Origin: Panulirus ornatus | Taxonomy: Eukaryota; Arthropoda; Malacostraca; Decapoda; Palinuridae | Assembly (NCBI RefSeq): GCF_036320965.1 | Contig: NC_092271.1 | Coordinates: 13,721,596 to 13,785,595, forward strand | DNA length: 64,000 nucleotides | Direction of reading: 5' to 3' | Part shown: piece after piece, positions 44,838 through 57,785 of the stretch | Layout of the letters: every line of letters starts with the position of its first letter | Numbering within the stretch: position 1 is the first letter of the stretch | Notes under the pieces: model-generated | Database searches by the model: none | What the model was told of the DNA's origin: nothing | The model's input: only the letters and a program-made list of their open reading frames with translations | Translations under genes and position numbers: made by a program

Positions 44838-46205
44838 CAGCGGTACGGCACGTGGCCAGCACCCACCCCAATGTGGTACGGCACGTGGCCAGCACCCACC
44901 TCAATGTGGTACGGCACGTGGCCAGCACCCACCTCAATGTGGTATGGCACGTGGCCAGCACCCACCTCAATCTCTGGTACGGCACGTGGCCAGCACCCAC
45001 CCCAATGTGGTACGGCACGTGGCCAGCACCCACCTCAATCTGTGGTAGGCACGTGGCCAGCACCCACCTCAATGTGGTACGGCACGTGGGCAGCACCCAC
45101 CTCAATCTCTGGTACGGCACGTGGCCAGCACCCACCCCAATGTGGTACGGCACGTGGGCAGCACCCACCTCAATCTGTGGTACGGCACGTGGCCAGCACC
45201 CACCCCAATGTGGTACGGCACGTGGGCAGCACCCACCCCAATGTGGTACGGCACGTGGCCAGCACCCACCCCAATGTGGTACGGCACGTGGCCAGCACCC
45301 ACCCCAATGTGGTACGGCACGTGGCCAGCACCCACCCCAATGTGGTACGGCACGTGGCCAGCACCCACCTCAATGTGGTACGGCACGTGGCCAGCACCCA
45401 CCTCAATCTGTGGTACGGCACGTGGCCAGCACCCACCTCAATGTGGTACGGCACGTGGGCAGCACCCACCTCAATCTGTGGTACGGCACGTGGGCAGCAC
45501 CCACCTCAATGTGGTACGGCACGTGGCCAGCACCCACCTCAATGTGGTACGGCACGTGGGCAGCACTCACCTCAATCTGTGGTACGGCACGTGGGCAGCA
45601 CCCACCTCAATGTGGTACGGCACGTGGCCAGCACCCACCTCAATGTGGTACGGCACGTGGCCAGCACCCACCTCAATCTGTGGTAGGCACGTGGCCAGCA
45701 CCCACCTCAATGTGGTACGGCACGTGGGCAGCACCCACCTCAATGTGGTACGGCACGTGGGCAGCACCCACCTCAATCTGTGGTACGGCACGTGGCCAGC
45801 ACCCACCTCAATGTGGTACGGCACGTGGGCAGCACCCACCTCAATCTGTGGTACGGCACGTGGCCAGCACCCACCTCAATGTGGTACGGCACGTGGGCAG
45901 CACCCACCTCAATCTGTGGTACGGCACGTGGCCAGCAGCTACCTCAACCAGCGGTACGGCACGTGGCCAACACCCTCCTTAACCAGCGGTGCGGCACGTG
46001 GCCAGCGCCCATCTCAAATCATTGGTACGGCACGTGGCCAGCAGCTACCTTAATCAGTGGTGCGGCACGTGGCCAGCGCCCATCTCAAATCATTGGTACG
46101 GCACGTGGCCAGCAGCCACGTCAAATCATTGGTAAGGCACGTGGCCAGCAGCCACGTCAATCTGTGGTACGGCACGTGGCCAGCACCCACCTTAACCAGC
46201 GACAC
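44838..46205 (+). repeat. Minisatellite C, 33/35-bp unit, about 40 copies
   Basis: Unit GGTACGGCACGTGGCCAG + CACCCACCTCAATGT (33 bp), or with CAATCTGT (35 bp). GGCCAG alternates with GGGCAG, and CACCTC with CACCCC. Every unit contains CACGTG. The rare variant TGTGGTAGGC occurs at 45041 and 45679, a 638-bp offset. The 3' end (45930-46205) is degenerate. Confidence 0.97.
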
Positions 46206-47005
46206 GTGGCCACATTCCATCAGCTGCACCAGCAGCAGCACGTGCCTGTCCCGCCTGCTGAGCAGCCTCCTCGGCACTAGAGGGTACCACCATTTCATGT
46301 CACTCACCTGAAAAAGAGACAAAACGAGAGACATCAAACCCCGAGTTCCTTCCCTTTGACACAACATGCACACAACCACACCCCCGATGGTGGCCTCCCC
46401 AGCCAACGTAGTATCTCCAGTGCTAATGACTCACTCCCTAACATGCATACCAAACAGGACTTACTGAGTGGACTCGCAGACATGCGTAACAAAACTATAA
46501 TTCCAAACAAAACGTAGCAACAGAGCCTCCTAGATGGGGGAGGGGGAAAAAAAATAATACAATGTGATTAACATAGTTGCCAAGCCTGGTGAGTTAAAAA
46601 GCTGGCTGGCTGGCTTGCTGGGTACAGTGAGTACAGAGGGGGATGACTGATGGAGTCGTCGTGTTGAGATACGTCAGCAACTTACCACACCGCACACGTG
46701 GGCAGGAGACACGACAGGCACCCGACAGTATACCCAGCTCTGCGTGAGGTGAGTGTGAGGCCACACCCCGCTGTGTCTGTGTGAGGAGGAGAGCTGCCAG
46801 ACGAGGACGACCCCAGCACCTTACACGCAGGTCAACACAGGGGGTACGACCCTCGCCAGCCAAGGACCTTGCTGCGCCAGACGACTTTTTTTTTTTTGAA
46901 AAGGGCGACTTCGAGGCAGTGTGAAGTGAACCTGGCCCCTAGCCACACTCATGTGTAGCCAGGAGTACACTACACCGTCTTCAGGTCATGCACGGGTAGG
47001 AACGC
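46206..47005. other. No gene recognised
   Basis: Mixed sequence with a poly-T near 46886-46898. No coding motif. Confidence 0.4.
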
Positions 47006-47278
47006 CTATGTAAGCAACAGTCAGGTGAGGAACAGCTGAGTGAACAGCAGCTAAGTGAGGAAATCTGTAAGAGCAGCAGCCAGGTGAGGAACAGCTGAGT
47101 GAGCAGCAGCCAGGTGTGGAACATGCGAGTGAGCAGCAGCCAGGTGCAGAACATCTGAGAAAGCAGCAGCCAGGTGCGGAACATCTGAGCGAGTAGCAGC
47201 AAGTTGAAAAATAGCTGAATGAGCAGCAGCCACGTGAGGAACAGTTAAGTGAACAGCTACCACGTAAGGAACAGTTAA
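47006..47278. repeat. Minisatellite E, 30-bp unit, about 9 copies
   Basis: Unit approximately GTGAGGAACAGCTGAGTG + AGCAGCAGCCAG, degenerate; most units contain CAGCTG or a one-base variant. Confidence 0.9.
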
Positions 47279-47484
47279 CGATCAATTAGAACGGAATTCA
47301 TTCAATGACACTCTACCTACTGATGTTCTTAATTGTCTAACACCAAGACTCCTTTCACGGAGCTTGGCTCCAGCAGCTTTAAGAGAATGGATGGACTCTT
47401 TCAGTTAGAAGTTCCCTGATATAACAACATGGGGGCTTTTCACTCGCGGCGGAACTGTATGTAGGTGGAACACAATTAAAGCCC

Positions 47485-47488
<4 letters not shown>

Positions 47489-47565
<77 letters not shown>
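47489..47565. repeat. (TA)n microsatellite, left flank of fold-back element
   Basis: About 38 TA units ending at the left arm. Confidence 0.97.
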
Positions 47566-47567
<2 letters not shown>

Positions 47568-47864
47568 CTATGAGTCCACGGAGAAAATGAAACACGATAA
47601 GTTCCCAGGTGTACTTTCGTGTAATAATCACATCATCAGGGTAGAGACAAGAGAGAAATATAAGTCAGTTGATATACAACGAAGAGACGTAGCTAGGACG
47701 CCATTTGGTAAACACGTGATTACCAAATGGCATCCTAACTACGCCTCTTCGGTGTATATCAGCTGACTTATATTTCTTTCTAGTATCTCCCCAGATGATG
47801 TGATTATTACACGAAAGTGCACTTGGGAACTTATCGTGTTTCATTTTCTCCGTGGACTCATAGA
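47568..47864. mobile_element. Fold-back element with 148-bp inverted arms
   Basis: Left arm begins CTATGAGTCCACGGAGAAAATG; the right arm ends with its reverse complement at 47864. The arms match almost end to end, meeting at CACGTG (47713-47718) inside CCATTTGGTAAACACGTG...ACCAAATGG. No open frame of note; non-autonomous. A shorter diverged relative lies at 55698-55860. Confidence 0.9.
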
Positions 47865-47899
47865 GATATACTTGATCACGCGCAAAATTGTGATCCTTA

Positions 47900-48118
<219 letters not shown>

Positions 48119-48121
<3 letters not shown>

Positions 48122-49209
48122 ACCCAAAACTAGAAAAAAAAAAATAATAATAATGATAAAAGCCTGCCGGGCGGCGGTACTACTTATGAAGACTTTCCCT
48201 GTGTGTCGCCCATCCACAACCCATAATGGCTTGGCTCATGAAACACTAATCAAACATCTTCCCCAAAACCTTTCCTACACGTAGGCTGTGTTCCCTGGTG
48301 TACACATCTTCAGTAACACACGTCGTGTTCAGGTGAGCCTGTATCGCCCGCCCACCCGGCTGGCAGGCATAACACGACCAGATGGGCGAGATATATGACG
48401 GCCCATGACAAGAAGACCATCCACCTCCGTACAGTTCTGGTCCAGGTCTTCTCGAGCGCTTGCTTCCCCCACACAGGAGTCTGAAATTTCAGCCAGGGAA
48501 GAGGCCATTCCGCCCTAAAGGCGCTAGATGAATCGTCATGATATGAGGAAACCTGATGATGGAGTGTTGAGGGATTTATCACGACCATCAATTATCATCA
48601 TCTGCGTCTCAAGGAGTGTCTTGAAGCCTTTGGGCGCAGGAGTACTTCCCTCGTCGTGTAAGAAGATGACAGTGTTCACAGCGACACACCGCAACACATA
48701 CAAACCTCTAGACGTCCCCCCACAAAGCCACGAGTATCACCACCCTGATCTGTGCAGCCAGCCTTCCGCCTCTCTGCATGCCGTCACGTCCTTAGAGGGG
48801 GGTGAGAGAGCCGACGTGTCTAAGGTTCAGCGAACGTGTATTTGAGTACAAATATTTGGCTGTACGGTCAGAGGCGTGCGCCAGGTGCGCGGAGCATCCT
48901 GCGCGTGCTGGGAACAAGAAGACACATACACAGACACACCGCTGCTTACAATGGCTTGTTACAAGCGTGTGCCAAAAGCTTCATGACGTCATTGGTAATA
49001 GGCCCACAAAGGGTAAGGCGATGGGGAAGATAAAGTGGGAGGGCCGCGTCCCCTACCAGGGGCCAGCAGGAGCCGTCGGGCGGACCCGGCAGCAGCAGCA
49101 GCAGCAGCAGGATTGAGCAGCTGGGCGAGTCACACTTACCGCTTGAATGCCAACACCCAAACACCAGCTGCACTTCAGTCTGTTTACCGCTGTGCTTACC
49201 ACCGATCCT

Positions 49210-49211
<2 letters not shown>
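48119..49211. other. No gene recognised; short (CAG)n at 49088-49111
   Basis: Open frames have no motif. A CAG run of about 8 units is the only structured element. Confidence 0.4.

Positions 49212-49252
<41 letters not shown>
49212..49252. repeat. (CA)n microsatellite
   Basis: About 20 AC units. Confidence 0.97.
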
Positions 49253-49257
<5 letters not shown>

Positions 49258-49324
49258 TTGCACCTGCACGTTCTTCTGGTACAGCAGAGTACAGCAGAAC
49301 CGGCTTAATCCCCTGATACGATAC

Positions 49325-49490
49325 TTTACTACCATGACAGTCCGACCCTTGACCAAGACGATGCGACCCCTTAGCAACAAGGTGCGACCCCTGAGCAAGA
49401 CGGTCGGTCCAAAGGACAATGGTACATCCCCTGAGCATGACGGTACGATCCGTAGATACGATGGCCTGACCTCTGACCCTCAAGGGTCTG
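49325..49490. repeat. Degenerate minisatellite, unit about 27 bp
   Basis: GCGACCCCTTAGCAACAAG, GCGACCCCTGAGCAAGACG and ACATCCCCTGAGCATGACG succeed each other; about six decayed units. Confidence 0.7.
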
Positions 49491-49635
49491 TACAGCCAGC
49501 AGGCTAGCCATGTTAGAAGCGCCAGCCACCAAACCTCACATCACTAAGCAAGCCAAGCCCTTCGTCGACACCCTTACGTCAGCAGAGAAACCAGGCAAGG
49601 GAGCATGGACGGCATCCATTAGTTTAAAACGTTGT

Positions 49636-49705
49636 CTAATAGTAATGTTCAAGAGATGGGGCCCCCACGAGTGTAGAAATCACCTCCCCACAAGGGCAAA
49701 CAGGT
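49636..49705 (+). mobile_element. CR1-like LINE 3' end fragment
   Basis: AGAGATGGGGCCCCCACGAG, then CCTCCCCACAAGGGCAAACAGG, matching the end blocks at 36950-36990 and 50605-50655. Confidence 0.5.
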
Positions 49706-50137
49706 GAGTACACAGCAACGAACGTTAACCACAAGTCCTGCCTCCTTCATGGACTACAAGATAGATGCACAAGAGTAACAGCAGTAATATACACAGTTCT
49801 GTTCGCCTTACCAACGTGAGCTACACAAGAATTGCCTTTCGTGTGAGCCTCACCAGTTGTCACAATGAGGGCAGGGGTTGAACCAGAGGTCGTGGACTAT
49901 GTTCCTTGATCATTTCTAGCAGCGTACCCAAGATGACCTCCTCATAAAACCTCCTATCCAACCACCACCACCACGAGACCTCTTAAACATACCAACTATG
50001 ATAACTTGAAGTCTTCCAGCCTGTACAATGACCTGCCTATACATAAAAGCCTGGTGACCCCTCCTGAGGTCTACCAAGTACGATGAACCCTGAATATCTT
50101 ACTCATCATGGCTTCCTTGAGTCTTCCAGCCACGATG

Positions 50138-50142
<5 letters not shown>

Positions 50143-50216
<74 letters not shown>
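50143..50216. repeat. (CA)n microsatellite
   Basis: About 37 AC units with two TACA interruptions. Confidence 0.97.
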
Positions 50217-50217
<1 letters not shown>

Positions 50218-50660
50218 GCACCTACAGAGCACAAAGAGCTCGTATAAAAGGTACAGAGAAGGGCAACAAAGATACCACCAGAATAAAAAGAGCTGAGCTA
50301 CACAGAGAAAGGCTCTAGGACTTCAATCAGCTAAACCATGAAAAAAGGAAGAGTGAGTCGTGACCTGATCACAACTTTTAACCTTCTAAACCATACCGAT
50401 GAGGCAGACTGTGAAGAATTCTTCGAAATATGTAGGGATAGAACAACCAGAGGACATACCGTAAAATATGCGAGAAGCTTATAAAAAAAAGAAAAGTAAT
50501 TCACAGTTTAAGAGTGGTGGATGAATGGGACAGACTGAATGAGGTCATAACAAATGCGAACAGCGTTATAAAAGCATAACAAGTTATATGGCAGAGAAGG
50601 CTCGAGAGATGGGGGCCCTATGAACGTAAAACTCCCTCCCCGGACAGTACAAACAGGTAA
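50217..50660 (+). mobile_element. CR1-like LINE C-terminus and 3' end
   Basis: Plus strand, broken frames: VQRRATKI, a GRVSRDLITTFNLLNH block, EFFEICRDRTTRGHTVKYA, and a decayed RVVDEWD-like stretch. This is the end of a CR1/L2-type RT, with the 3' block GATGGGGGCCCTATGAACG and CTCCCTCCCCGGACAG leading straight into a CA microsatellite. Confidence 0.72.

Positions 50661-50661
<1 letters not shown>

Positions 50662-50720
<59 letters not shown>
50662..50720. repeat. (CA)n microsatellite at the LINE 3' end
   Basis: About 29 AC units beginning right after the CR1-like 3' end. Confidence 0.97.
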
Positions 50721-50722
<2 letters not shown>

Positions 50723-53680
50723 CATGACTGACAAATACAGTCGAACTTGGCGTCAAGAACTGAAACAACGCGCACGGTCATAAACGTTTACAACAAGGTT
50801 CATCTACATTATACAGAACCTGTGATGGGAAACGTAAGTTCTGTACATACATATCCATGAGCAGTGACCAGCAGGCGTCCGTCGACAGCCCTCGCGGTAT
50901 CTGCCGACGTTACACCTGGCCAGCAGGAGGAGGAGGCACTACCGCTGGAGAGAGTACCCGAGGCATCCTAAATCTCAAGCCATTTGCCGGAGCACGCGGA
51001 AGTGTGTCTCGTGCGGAGACACGATGGCATACGTAGAAACAAGTATCTATTCTTGAGACTGCAATACACATACTTTTCTTTGCATTCTACGTACAGTAAA
51101 GCTTTGCTGCTCACTTCCAGAAACATTTAACATTAAAAGATGCAAGAGGAGAAGGGTGCATAACTTTGGGCGGCCAGATACAGTGGGCCAGGAGGGTGTC
51201 GTGTGCGGGAACACTGACGGGGAGCCCCAGGCAGGCTCCTGGTAGGCTGCACCAGGACGCACCTCGCCCCCCTGCTCTATTTACGGCTGGCCGCCACACG
51301 GAGAAAGCAGACTGGAGCTCACCAACACCACCAGCTGGAGAGCCCTCCTCCCGCCCCTGCCATCCCACACACCGCTCAACTTTAAACTGCTACATCAACC
51401 GCAGTAAACTGCCAACTTCCTTAACTAACAGGACCACCACTGTATCACACCGCTTCTCCTCATGTTACGACAAAGACGAATTTTAGATACGACTTCTCCA
51501 GACGGGGAAGACGGAACGGCTTGTCTGCTAAAACAATGTCAGTTTAAAACATGCATGAAAAAATATATATATTTACAGTTTCAGCAATCACAGTGTATGG
51601 CTAAGATGGTTGACAAGGTTGGACGAATCACCGATGGCGGTGCCATTCAGCACCTGTTCAAGGAAGACCACTGGAGATGATGCTGCCCTTCCCCACCTCT
51701 CTCTTCCCGCCACCGCCGCCCCCACCTGTCTCAAGGAGAAGTGACCCAGGCTGCGGTGGGCGTGGTTCCCCAGCCCCACACACCTGACACACTGCCCCAA
51801 CCTTCACACCACACAAAGTAATGAGGTGAGGGACTGACTACGCATGTCCCGTATGACAATCTGGACAACCCCGTGTGGTTAGCCTCACCACTATATGGTG
51901 TAGCCGAGTGCAGCAGTATCTTCTGCCGTACAGAAACAATTCTTTATATCAAGAAAAAAAATACTACATCCTTACAGCTCAGTAACTTAATAACAAGCAA
52001 TGAAAACTAATTGACGATGGTACTCTACCACCCTAACACACACCAAGCAGTGCTCACTGTCTCCGGACAAAAAAAAAACTTCAAGTTTTCAGTGAAGGAG
52101 AAGCGGTTCTCCCTGAGCGACCTTATACGGGGCATGGTGAAGGGTCAGTGTCTGGTGGGACGACATATGGACATGAAGTGTATTACAACACACGCAGCAT
52201 CACGCATCATACGCCTCTCAGTTAATGAGAACATGACACCTTCATCATGGATAATATGCGAAAATTGTGAGAGCAAGAGGAGGTTGACAGCCACTAACAG
52301 GGGAGATGACGTCCGTGTGGAGGGCAAGACCCGCCGCGCCAGGCCCAACACCGGCCAGGGACTGAGGCCTTCACCAACACGTGCCGCCTTCTGTGCCACC
52401 CACCCACCTGCCACAAGAAGAAGTAATTGCTCCCGCTAGGACAACTAGTTGCCACCGCCCGCTCTACAACGATTGCGCAACGACACATGCAACACGAAGC
52501 TGCCAGTGGGCGGACATCACAGTGGGAGGACATACCACAGTGCCGACAACGGCAGCTTCCCAAAGTGTGAACACCCGAGCGGACGGGACAATGAGTCATA
52601 ACACCGCGGGTGTCGAATAAAGGTGAGCACGTAGCGCGCACGGCACACATCAATACCCTCACACCTAAAAGCAACCTTAAAACCAGGGAGGGAGGGGGGT
52701 GAAGCACAGCAGTCTGAGCTGCATCAGGTATGGAAGTTTCCCTTAATGAGCAAGCCAGCTGTCCCCGCTACTGGGGGAGTCTGCCCCTCCGCCCACCAGC
52801 CCAGAACCGTCGCCCACTAAACCATTCTCTTTAACTTTCTATCTCCTCTCGTAAACACAGAGCTTTAAGGAGAGCCGGCGTGAGCTGCTGAGCCAAACTT
52901 GCACCAGGCAAACACATCATCATCATCATAAGAGTCATTCGTCTGCGCTACTTAACGCGTCGTATGAGTCCGGTGTGTGTAAACTGTGTACAGTGGTGTT
53001 TAGCAACACGTAGGCCGGCGGGTGAGGGGTATCACAGGTGCTCGTGGTAGGCTGGTGCGCGCCCACCGTACATGCCTACCTCCACCAACACAATAACGCC
53101 CACACACGACCGACGGCGCCTAACACCAGCTGCCGACCATCAGCAGACCTACGAGACTGGACACACAGGCAACGACATGAGGGGGAAGAGGAGGAAGAGG
53201 AGAGGAGGAGGAGGAGGAGGAACAGATGTAAGACAAAAGCAAGTGATGAAGTAGACATACAAAAGTAAAAAGAAAAGAATGGAAAAGACACAAGGAACGT
53301 GAATGAGAGACACTGCGACACACATTGCCATATCATCTTCAATGCCCGGCAAAGCTTGGGTGTATCAGTGACAAGTGTAAGCTAACCCAGCTTTAGCTTA
53401 CCAATCCCACTAAGCCAGCTAGCAACATCATCCGCCCCGTCATACCAGGCAGCTAACATCCTCCAACCCACAGTAACATTGTTACACCCACAGTAACAGG
53501 TATGAGGTAGACCCTGACTGGGCTGTGATGGCCTGGCCTCGTATAACCTGATCGTTAAGGGCCAAGTTAAAAGGCCACAGGCCACCATACCCCCAGAGGA
53601 TCATACCCTCCTGCCCGAGGCTCGTGTCGTCGAGCTCAAGGGGACCAAGGAAAAAATAGACGACACTAGGCCATGAGAGG
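50721..53680. other. No gene recognised
   Basis: About 3 kb without a supported gene. A 142-codon plus-strand frame at 52011-52439 (TVSGQKKNFKFSVKEK near its start) has no known domain and is probably chance. A purine-rich GGA tract lies at 53170-53222 and short (CAT)n near 52914. Confidence 0.4.
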
Positions 53681-53689
53681 GGCAGCCTG

Positions 53690-53880
53690 GTGGGAGAACC
53701 CCGCGCTGCTGCGCGGTCAGTCAAGAGTGACGTCACGAGGCAGCGAGCGGTGACGTCACGTGACGACGGGGTGGTGGTAGTAGCAGGAGGGTCCCCCCCC
53801 CCTAAGCCTGACGTAACCCTTCCAACACTTTCCAAGGTCCGAAATGACGCAACAACATACAGCAAACGGGTCACCTATGT
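53690..53880. promoter_or_regulatory. Candidate promoter or enhancer with two CRE palindromes and an E-box
   Basis: TGACGTCA at 53728-53735 and again at 53751-53758, followed by overlapping CACGTG (53757-53762), in a CpG-containing stretch. TGACGTCA is the CREB/ATF consensus and CACGTG the bHLH consensus. No transcript or exon can be tied to it and strand is unknown. Confidence 0.3.
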
Positions 53881-54383
53881 CTTTTATTTTAGGGATGAAG
53901 AGCTGGTATGCCTGAGTCTTGTACGCGTTGCTCTACTGCTTTCCGTATACCACTTTCTGTTACCTGTACACATACATATGAAGGCATTCTTCCCCCCAGG
54001 ATGAACACGACGTGCGCACGACTCCGTAATGTCTTTCGTCATACGAGGAAATTTGCCACGCACGCCCCGTGACCCGACCCATCGGTGTCAGAGAGTGGCT
54101 CAGGCCGCGCCACACCTCCTGGCAACAATAATATCCACCGGACGCACACCTGAGTAACCGTTCGCCGGTGTGGTAACGCTGTCACGGCACGGGGGGGAGG
54201 AGGGAAGGGGGTGCGTTACGAGTGGTAACGCTGTCACGTCCCCCCCCCCCACCTGGGGAGGGGGTGCGTTACGAGACGCTCACTGGAGTGGCGCACGACC
54301 TCCCTCCCTCTCTCCCTCAAGGAAGGTGGTACATCACCTTGACTCGAACACCAACCAACACTGTCCTCTACCTGTCCTCAGTA

Positions 54384-55215
54384 CCGTGCACCCTCCCACT
54401 ACCGTGCACCCTCCCACTACCCAGTACCGTGCACCCTCCCACTACCCAGTACCGTGCACCCTCCCACTACCCAGTACCGTGCACCCTCCCACTACCCAGT
54501 ACCGTGCACCCTCCCACTACCCAGTACCGTGCACCCTCCCATTACCGTGCACCCTCCCACTACCCAGTACCGTGCACCCTTCCACTACCCAGTACCGTGC
54601 ACCCTCCCACTACCCAGTACCGTGCACCCTCCCACTACCCAGTACCGTGCACCCTCCCACTACCCAGTACCGTGCACCCTCCCACTACCCAGTACCGTGT
54701 GCCCTCCCACTACCCAGTACCGTGCACCCTCCCACTACCCAGTACCGTGCACCCTCCCACTACCGTGCACCCTCCCACTACCCAGTACCGTGTGCCTTCC
54801 CACTACCCAGTACCGTGCACCCTCCCACTACCCAGTACCGTGCACCCTCCCACTACCCAGTACCGTGCACCCTCCCACTACCGTGCACCCTCCCACTACC
54901 CACTACCGTGCGCCCTCCCACTACCCAGTACCGTGTGCCCATCCAGTACCGTGCGCCCTCCCACTACCCAGTACCGTGCGCCCTCCCACTACTCAGTACC
55001 GTGCACCCTCCCACTACCCAGTACCGTGCACCCTCCCACTACCCAGTACCGTGCACCCTCCCACTACCCAGTACCGTGCACCCTCCCACTACCCAGTACC
55101 GTGCACCCTCCCACTACCCAGTACCGTGCACCCTCCCACTACCCAGTACCGTGTACCCTCCCACCACCCAGTACCGTGCGCCCTCCCACTACCCAGTACC
55201 GTGCACCCTCCAAGC
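54384..55215 (+). repeat. Minisatellite D, 25-bp unit, about 34 copies
   Basis: Unit CCCTCCCACTACCCAGTACC + GTGCA; some units are 18 bp because CCCAGTA is missing. GTGCAC (palindrome) is in most units; variants GTGCGC and GTGTGC occur. Frames of more than 350 codons over it are repeat artefacts. Confidence 0.97.
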
Positions 55216-55313
55216 AGAGTGTTCACCGGGGGTGTAATGACACTGTTACCTTCACAGTGAGCTCACCATCAGCCAAGGATGACCCTCCACACCACAATTA
55301 ACTCACAAAAGTG

Positions 55314-55315
<2 letters not shown>

Positions 55316-55357
<42 letters not shown>
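55316..55357. repeat. (CA)n microsatellite
   Basis: About 21 AC units, ending at the 5' side of the LINE tail. Confidence 0.97.

Positions 55358-55860
<503 letters not shown>

Positions 55861-55931
<71 letters not shown>
55861..55931. repeat. (GA)n microsatellite
   Basis: About 35 GA units continuing from the right arm of the fold-back. Confidence 0.97.
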
Positions 55932-55932
<1 letters not shown>

Positions 55933-56454
55933 TGCAAGCATAACTTTGACACCTAAGCAAACAATGGTGGTGAAGCGAAGCCTCGCTGAGACCAGGGTGT
56001 AATAATGGTAGGGCAGGAGGGGGGACCCACAGCTGTGGTCAACATGCCATCCTCATCTTTAACGCACCTTTCCTCACCCACCCTCCCCCAGACACATCCC
56101 ACTGGCACGTTAAAAAACACGTCCCCCTATTGATCACAGACTCCAACACCCGGGCTATCCTCGCTTAACTTTGACTGCTACCATAACCTTTTGTGGTTAC
56201 ACCTACCATACTTCCGTGCATTGCTTCCATACATATATACATACGATAACTCCGGCGCAATACTTCATACGCTACAGGGGACAAGATGCGTATCACTGGG
56301 TAACGTAAGGAAATGCGAGTGTGTACCTGCTGGAGTGGGCGAGAGGCAGGTGAGCCTAGTGGTTCCTTCAGCGGAGCCCACCTGCCAAAACGCCACATTG
56401 TATATAATGGTGATACTATCGACACGCCCCCTCCAAACCTCCTGTGGCTACCGC

Positions 56455-56660
56455 TCAAAACATCGTGTGGCACGCGTGTTCAAAACATCGTGTGGCACGT
56501 GCGCTCAAAACATCGTGTGGCACGCGTGTTCAAAACATCGTGTGGTACGTGCGCTCAAAACATCGTGTGGCACGCGTGTTCAAAACATCGTGTGGTACGT
56601 GCGCTCAAAACATCGTGTGGCATGCGCGCTCAAAACATCGTGTGGCACGTGCGCGAATTT
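56455..56660. repeat. Minisatellite F, 25-bp unit, about 8 copies
   Basis: CAAAACATCGTGTGGCACGTGCGCT in alternation with CAAAACATCGTGTGGCACGCGTGTT; the two types mostly alternate one by one. Confidence 0.95.
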
Positions 56661-57712
56661 GAGACAAACAATAGTTCCACCAGGACTCCAACAAGATAAA
56701 ACTAACATGGTATCTGTGTCTACCAGATCACATTCATATAATCAATATGAAATTCAGATCAGTTCGTAGATGCACCCCGTGTCCACCACTCACATCATCC
56801 ACACCGTGAATATATATTATCCACAAGTCCGTGTTTCTTATTCGGTAAGGTAATGGTGAGTGACGATCCTGACCCCCTCACATATAAAGCCACAGATTGA
56901 GATCTCCCGAGCCTGATACAAGAGACTCTGGGTGGAGTTCAGCCACCAAACGTCACCTGTCGTCTTGGGTTACATCTGGCCCCTCCTTAGCATTCTACAT
57001 CACTAGATGCTTATCAACACGTCCAGGCACAAGTGAAATACAATATCAACCTCTTATTTATCTTTCTTGTGATATACCAGTGTATAGTAACTCCCTGGTC
57101 GACCTACCAGTTCTCCACGTCCTCTGTTAATCCACACACATGGTGTTCAGTCATGTAAATAGCGCATACTTGTCACCTCCTCCCAGCAAAAGCATGACTA
57201 CGTCGTGTCGTCCACACCATCACCCGCGCGTGGCCCTGGCCAACTTCCCTCCCTCCCGTCTGCAGGCGATGACCGAGCCACGGACGGTGAAGTAGCACTG
57301 CTGGCGGTGTGAGACGGAGGCCCCCCCTCACGCCAGGCTACGACTAGCACAGGAGGGTAACGTGTCACCGAGGCAGAGGGAAGACGATGGTGAAGATACT
57401 CGAGGACCAGGTGCTGCCCACCTTCAGCTCCCCCGGGCTGCCTGCCCACAACATGACACACTGGCTCCCTCCCGTCCATACAGCCACAATCGTCAATCAC
57501 ACTGCAGGTTAGGGATCTCGTGATGACATAACTGCATCGGTTCGCCCCCTGGGAAGCCCACACAGGTGTGCTACACGACGAAACAGGTGCACTGCATGAG
57601 AACGAACGTCTGTAATATGCCACCAGCTCACATGATAAACGAATCACTATGGGCATCACAATACTCACAACACACTATCACCCTAGTAATAACTGATAAA
57701 TGCTCTCAAAAT

Positions 57713-57719
<7 letters not shown>
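56661..57719. other. No gene recognised
   Basis: Mixed sequence; no supported exon. Confidence 0.4.

Positions 57720-57781
<62 letters not shown>
57720..57781. repeat. (TA)n microsatellite
   Basis: About 31 TA units. Confidence 0.97.

Positions 57782-57785
<4 letters not shown>

Noticed and set aside
44688..46280. Plus-strand frames of 310-376 codons (VRHVASTHLN / WYGTWPAPT repeats)
   Set aside because: Artefact of minisatellite C; 33- and 35-bp units shift the frame without creating stops.
52011..52439. 142-codon plus-strand frame with a Lys-rich start
   Set aside because: No recognised domain, no splice or start context, and low-complexity end; kept only as a note in the region entry.
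54170..55301. Plus-strand frames of 268-359 codons rich in Pro and Thr
   Set aside because: Artefact of minisatellite D.
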